NCBI GenBank assembly: GCA_045600635.1
Contig: JAZRYJ010000070.1
Span: 51,076-115,075 of the forward strand
Reading direction: 5' to 3'
DNA: 64,000 nucleotides
DNA from: Methanarcanum sp045600635
Lineage (GTDB): Archaea > Thermoplasmatota > Thermoplasmata > Methanomassiliicoccales > Methanomethylophilaceae
Shown here: positions 62,714 to 64,000 of the stretch, in pieces
Layout of the letters: every line of letters begins with the position of its first letter
Numbering within the stretch: position 1 is the stretch's first letter
Notes under the pieces: generated by a model
What the model was told of the DNA's origin: nothing
Seen by the model: only the letters and a program-made list of their open reading frames with translations
Database searches by the model: none
Program-made: the position numbers and the translations under genes

Positions 62714-63714
62714 TCGTCGGATGCGGACCTGCAGGCATAGCGACTGCATATTTTCTCTCGCAGCGTGATTGCGACATAACAGTGATTGAGCGTCTGAGCG
62801 ATACCCAATACAACAGATATCATACGATCTGTGGCGGAGGAATCAGCAGACGTGTATTCAGAAAATTGAATCTGCCTTGTGTGGGGATCATCGATAAAGT
62901 GGAATGTACGCGTATAATCTGGCCTGACGGGACCGTCGTGAAGATGAGGACAAAGGGATATGTCATCGACAGACCTGAATTCCTCAGAAAAATGAAAGAA
63001 TCATGTAGAAATATAAGATTCGTCAACACCAATCTCACCGAGATCTTCAGAGAAGATGACGGCTACACAGTGAATTCGGAACATTATGATTGGATCGTGG
63101 GTGCTGACGGATCCTCGTCCACGGTCAGAAAATTGCTTTTCGGAACTAAACCTAAAAGAACGGGATCAGCGACAGATTTCATTTGCAACAAAAAACCTCC
63201 GAAAGATTTCGTCATCAAAATCAATAATGACGGGAATGGTACATACACATGGGAATTCCCTCACGGCGGAAAATGCTGCACAGGCGGACTGAAGGGCACA
63301 TACAATGAAGATGACTTCATATTCTCAGGATCCAGGAACATACCGACCGGGGGTGTCGGTCCGATATACAAAGACCGTGCATTCCTGATAGGTGATGCCG
63401 CCGCTATGGCGAATCCGGTATCCTATGGAGGATTGAAATCTGCATTCTTGTCGGCCAGAAAAGCAGCGGATGCAATTCTGAAGAATGACCCTGAATCATA
63501 TCAGAAATGGTGGAACAGAAGCATACTCTCGAATGAAAGATTCATGAAAGCTCATGAGACTCTGATGTCCTGGACTCCTGAAGAGATGAATAAAGCTGTA
63601 AGGCCGTTCAGACACGGCAGTGTTTATCTTGCAGGCATCTATGCAATGATCACACAGCCGAAGAATGCACAAATGTATGTCGCATGCCTGATGACTTTCA
63701 AATTCGGTTGGTGA
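62695..63714 (+). CDS. Geranylgeranyl reductase-like FAD oxidoreductase
   Basis: The 339-residue product has the FAD motif VLIVGCGPAGIATAYFL, the CGGGISRRV segment and the second motif AFLIGDAAAMANPVSYGG. It is shorter than the GGR at 43730 and belongs to a broader NAD(P)/FAD family. It overlaps the HAD-like gene by 19 bases, so it is in the same operon. Isoprenoid reduction is likely but not proven. Confidence 0.78.
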   Translation: MRQKVLIVGCGPAGIATAYFLSQRDCDITVIERLSDTQYNRYHTICGGGISRRVFRKLNLPCVGIIDKVECTRIIWPDGTVVKMRTKGYVIDRPEFLRKMKESCRNIRFVNTNLTEIFREDDGYTVNSEHYDWIVGADGSSSTVRKLLFGTKPKRTGSATDFICNKKPPKDFVIKINNDGNGTYTWEFPHGGKCCTGGLKGTYNEDDFIFSGSRNIPTGGVGPIYKDRAFLIGDAAAMANPVSYGGLKSAFLSARKAADAILKNDPESYQKWWNRSILSNERFMKAHETLMSWTPEEMNKAVRPFRHGSVYLAGIYAMITQPKNAQMYVACLMTFKFGW

Positions 63715-63725
63715 TGAGAAGATAG

Positions 63726-63798
63726 TGCTCATGTCGGGATTCGAACCCGAGTGTCGGCCTCGAAAGGGCCGAATGATTGGCCGCTACACTACATGAGC
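63726..63798 (-). tRNA. tRNA-Glu (anticodon UUC)
   Basis: The minus-strand sequence folds as a tRNA: acceptor GCTCATG/CATGAGC, a D arm, an anticodon stem CGGCC/GGCCG with loop CTTTCGA giving anticodon TTC, and a T arm CTCGGGTTCGAATCCCGA. The discriminator base is A and no CCA is encoded. A TTTTTAATAT promoter-like stretch is upstream on the minus strand (about 63826-63835). Confidence 0.93.
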
Positions 63799-63978
63799 GT
63801 TTGGTAAGCGTCAGTAATTGTATCCATATTAAAAAGATTACGATATGACACATACAAGAAATTGTACGTTCAGTGTTATGACAATTAACACCTTTTACAC
63901 TGAACAAGATGACTGGATATGATTTTTTGATGATATTGTTATTGGATTGAACGTCTGAATCCTGTGTAAATGATGTTG

Positions 63979-63998
63979 CGAACGACTTATGTCGTTCG
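63979..63998. terminator. 8-bp hairpin at the window end
   Basis: CGAACGAC and GTCGTTCG form a perfect stem around TTAT, two bases before the window ends. It may belong to a gene beyond the edge. Nothing else is visible between the tRNA and this hairpin. Confidence 0.35.
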
Positions 63999-64000
63999 AA

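Noticed and set aside
63799..64000. Possible gene after the tRNA
   Set aside because: No start with a supported frame of useful length is visible; only the promoter-like stretch of the tRNA and a terminal hairpin are seen.
1..64000. CRISPR arrays, insertion sequences or prophage
   Set aside because: I saw no spaced direct repeats, transposase genes or phage structural genes; the lone tyrosine recombinase is not enough to call a mobile element.

Overview
The window looks like a piece of a methanogenic archaeon of the order Methanomassiliicoccales (Thermoplasmatota), probably a host-associated lineage. The archaeal assignment rests on class I CCA-adding enzyme, RadA, PCNA, TFS, type II GAPDH, aCPSF2, Trm-G10, Taw2, the ether-lipid genes (GGGP synthase, DGGGP synthase, two geranylgeranyl reductase homologues) and TATA boxes about 26-30 nt before start codons. 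The order-level assignment rests on a complete membrane/connecting Fpo gene cluster that lacks fpoF and fpoO, together with a bacterial-type FolD. No CRISPR array, insertion sequence or rRNA is visible, and no stretch over 300 bases lacks a gene.

Region by region: 1-6.2 kb holds the C-terminal part of a corrinoid iron-sulfur protein large subunit (CdhE/AcsC type), a CooC-type ATPase, a stand-alone catalytic methionine synthase (core-MetE/MesD type), a secreted C69 peptidase and a RACo-type corrinoid activator. 6.2-16.7 kb holds an MBL hydrolase, two zinc-ribbon membrane proteins, cca, a DMT transporter, radA, trm-G10, the two ether-lipid prenyl transfer genes and a PaaK-like ligase. 16.8-20.5 kb holds a GLUG surface protein, a small zinc-binding protein and a Tes-like radical SAM enzyme. 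20.6-31.1 kb is the fpoABCDHIJJKLMN operon on the minus strand, ending at a strong terminator. 31.2-36.2 kb has proC and an operon folD-kptA-uppS-B12/radical SAM (Ta0216 family). 37-40.6 kb is the AMP-to-3-phosphoglycerate RuBisCO pathway (e2b2-rbcL-deoA). 40.7-48.3 kb holds RNase III, an unknown Cys-rich protein, taw2, a GGR homologue, transaldolase, split transketolase, PCNA and TFS. 48.4-54.9 kb holds a membrane protein, aCPSF2 with a structured leader, a tyrosine recombinase, an MBL hydrolase, pgk and gap. 55-64 kb holds an NSS symporter, ilvC, a cyclophilin-like protein, an M24 peptidase, aspartate dehydrogenase, archease, a formyltransferase-like/HAD-like/GGR-like operon and tRNA-Glu.

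How the genes work together: the most striking group is the first one. A corrinoid protein, its reductive activator and a methionine synthase lacking the folate-binding half lie within 6.2 kb with no CO dehydrogenase gene in view. This suggests a methionine synthase fed by a methyl-corrinoid protein rather than directly by methyl-folate. Central carbon genes (gap-pgk, split transketolase, transaldolase, RuBisCO/AMP pathway) give triose- and pentose-phosphate metabolism without an obvious oxidative pentose branch. The headless Fpo complex has an enlarged FpoI with four [4Fe-4S] motifs, which may bear on how it receives electrons.
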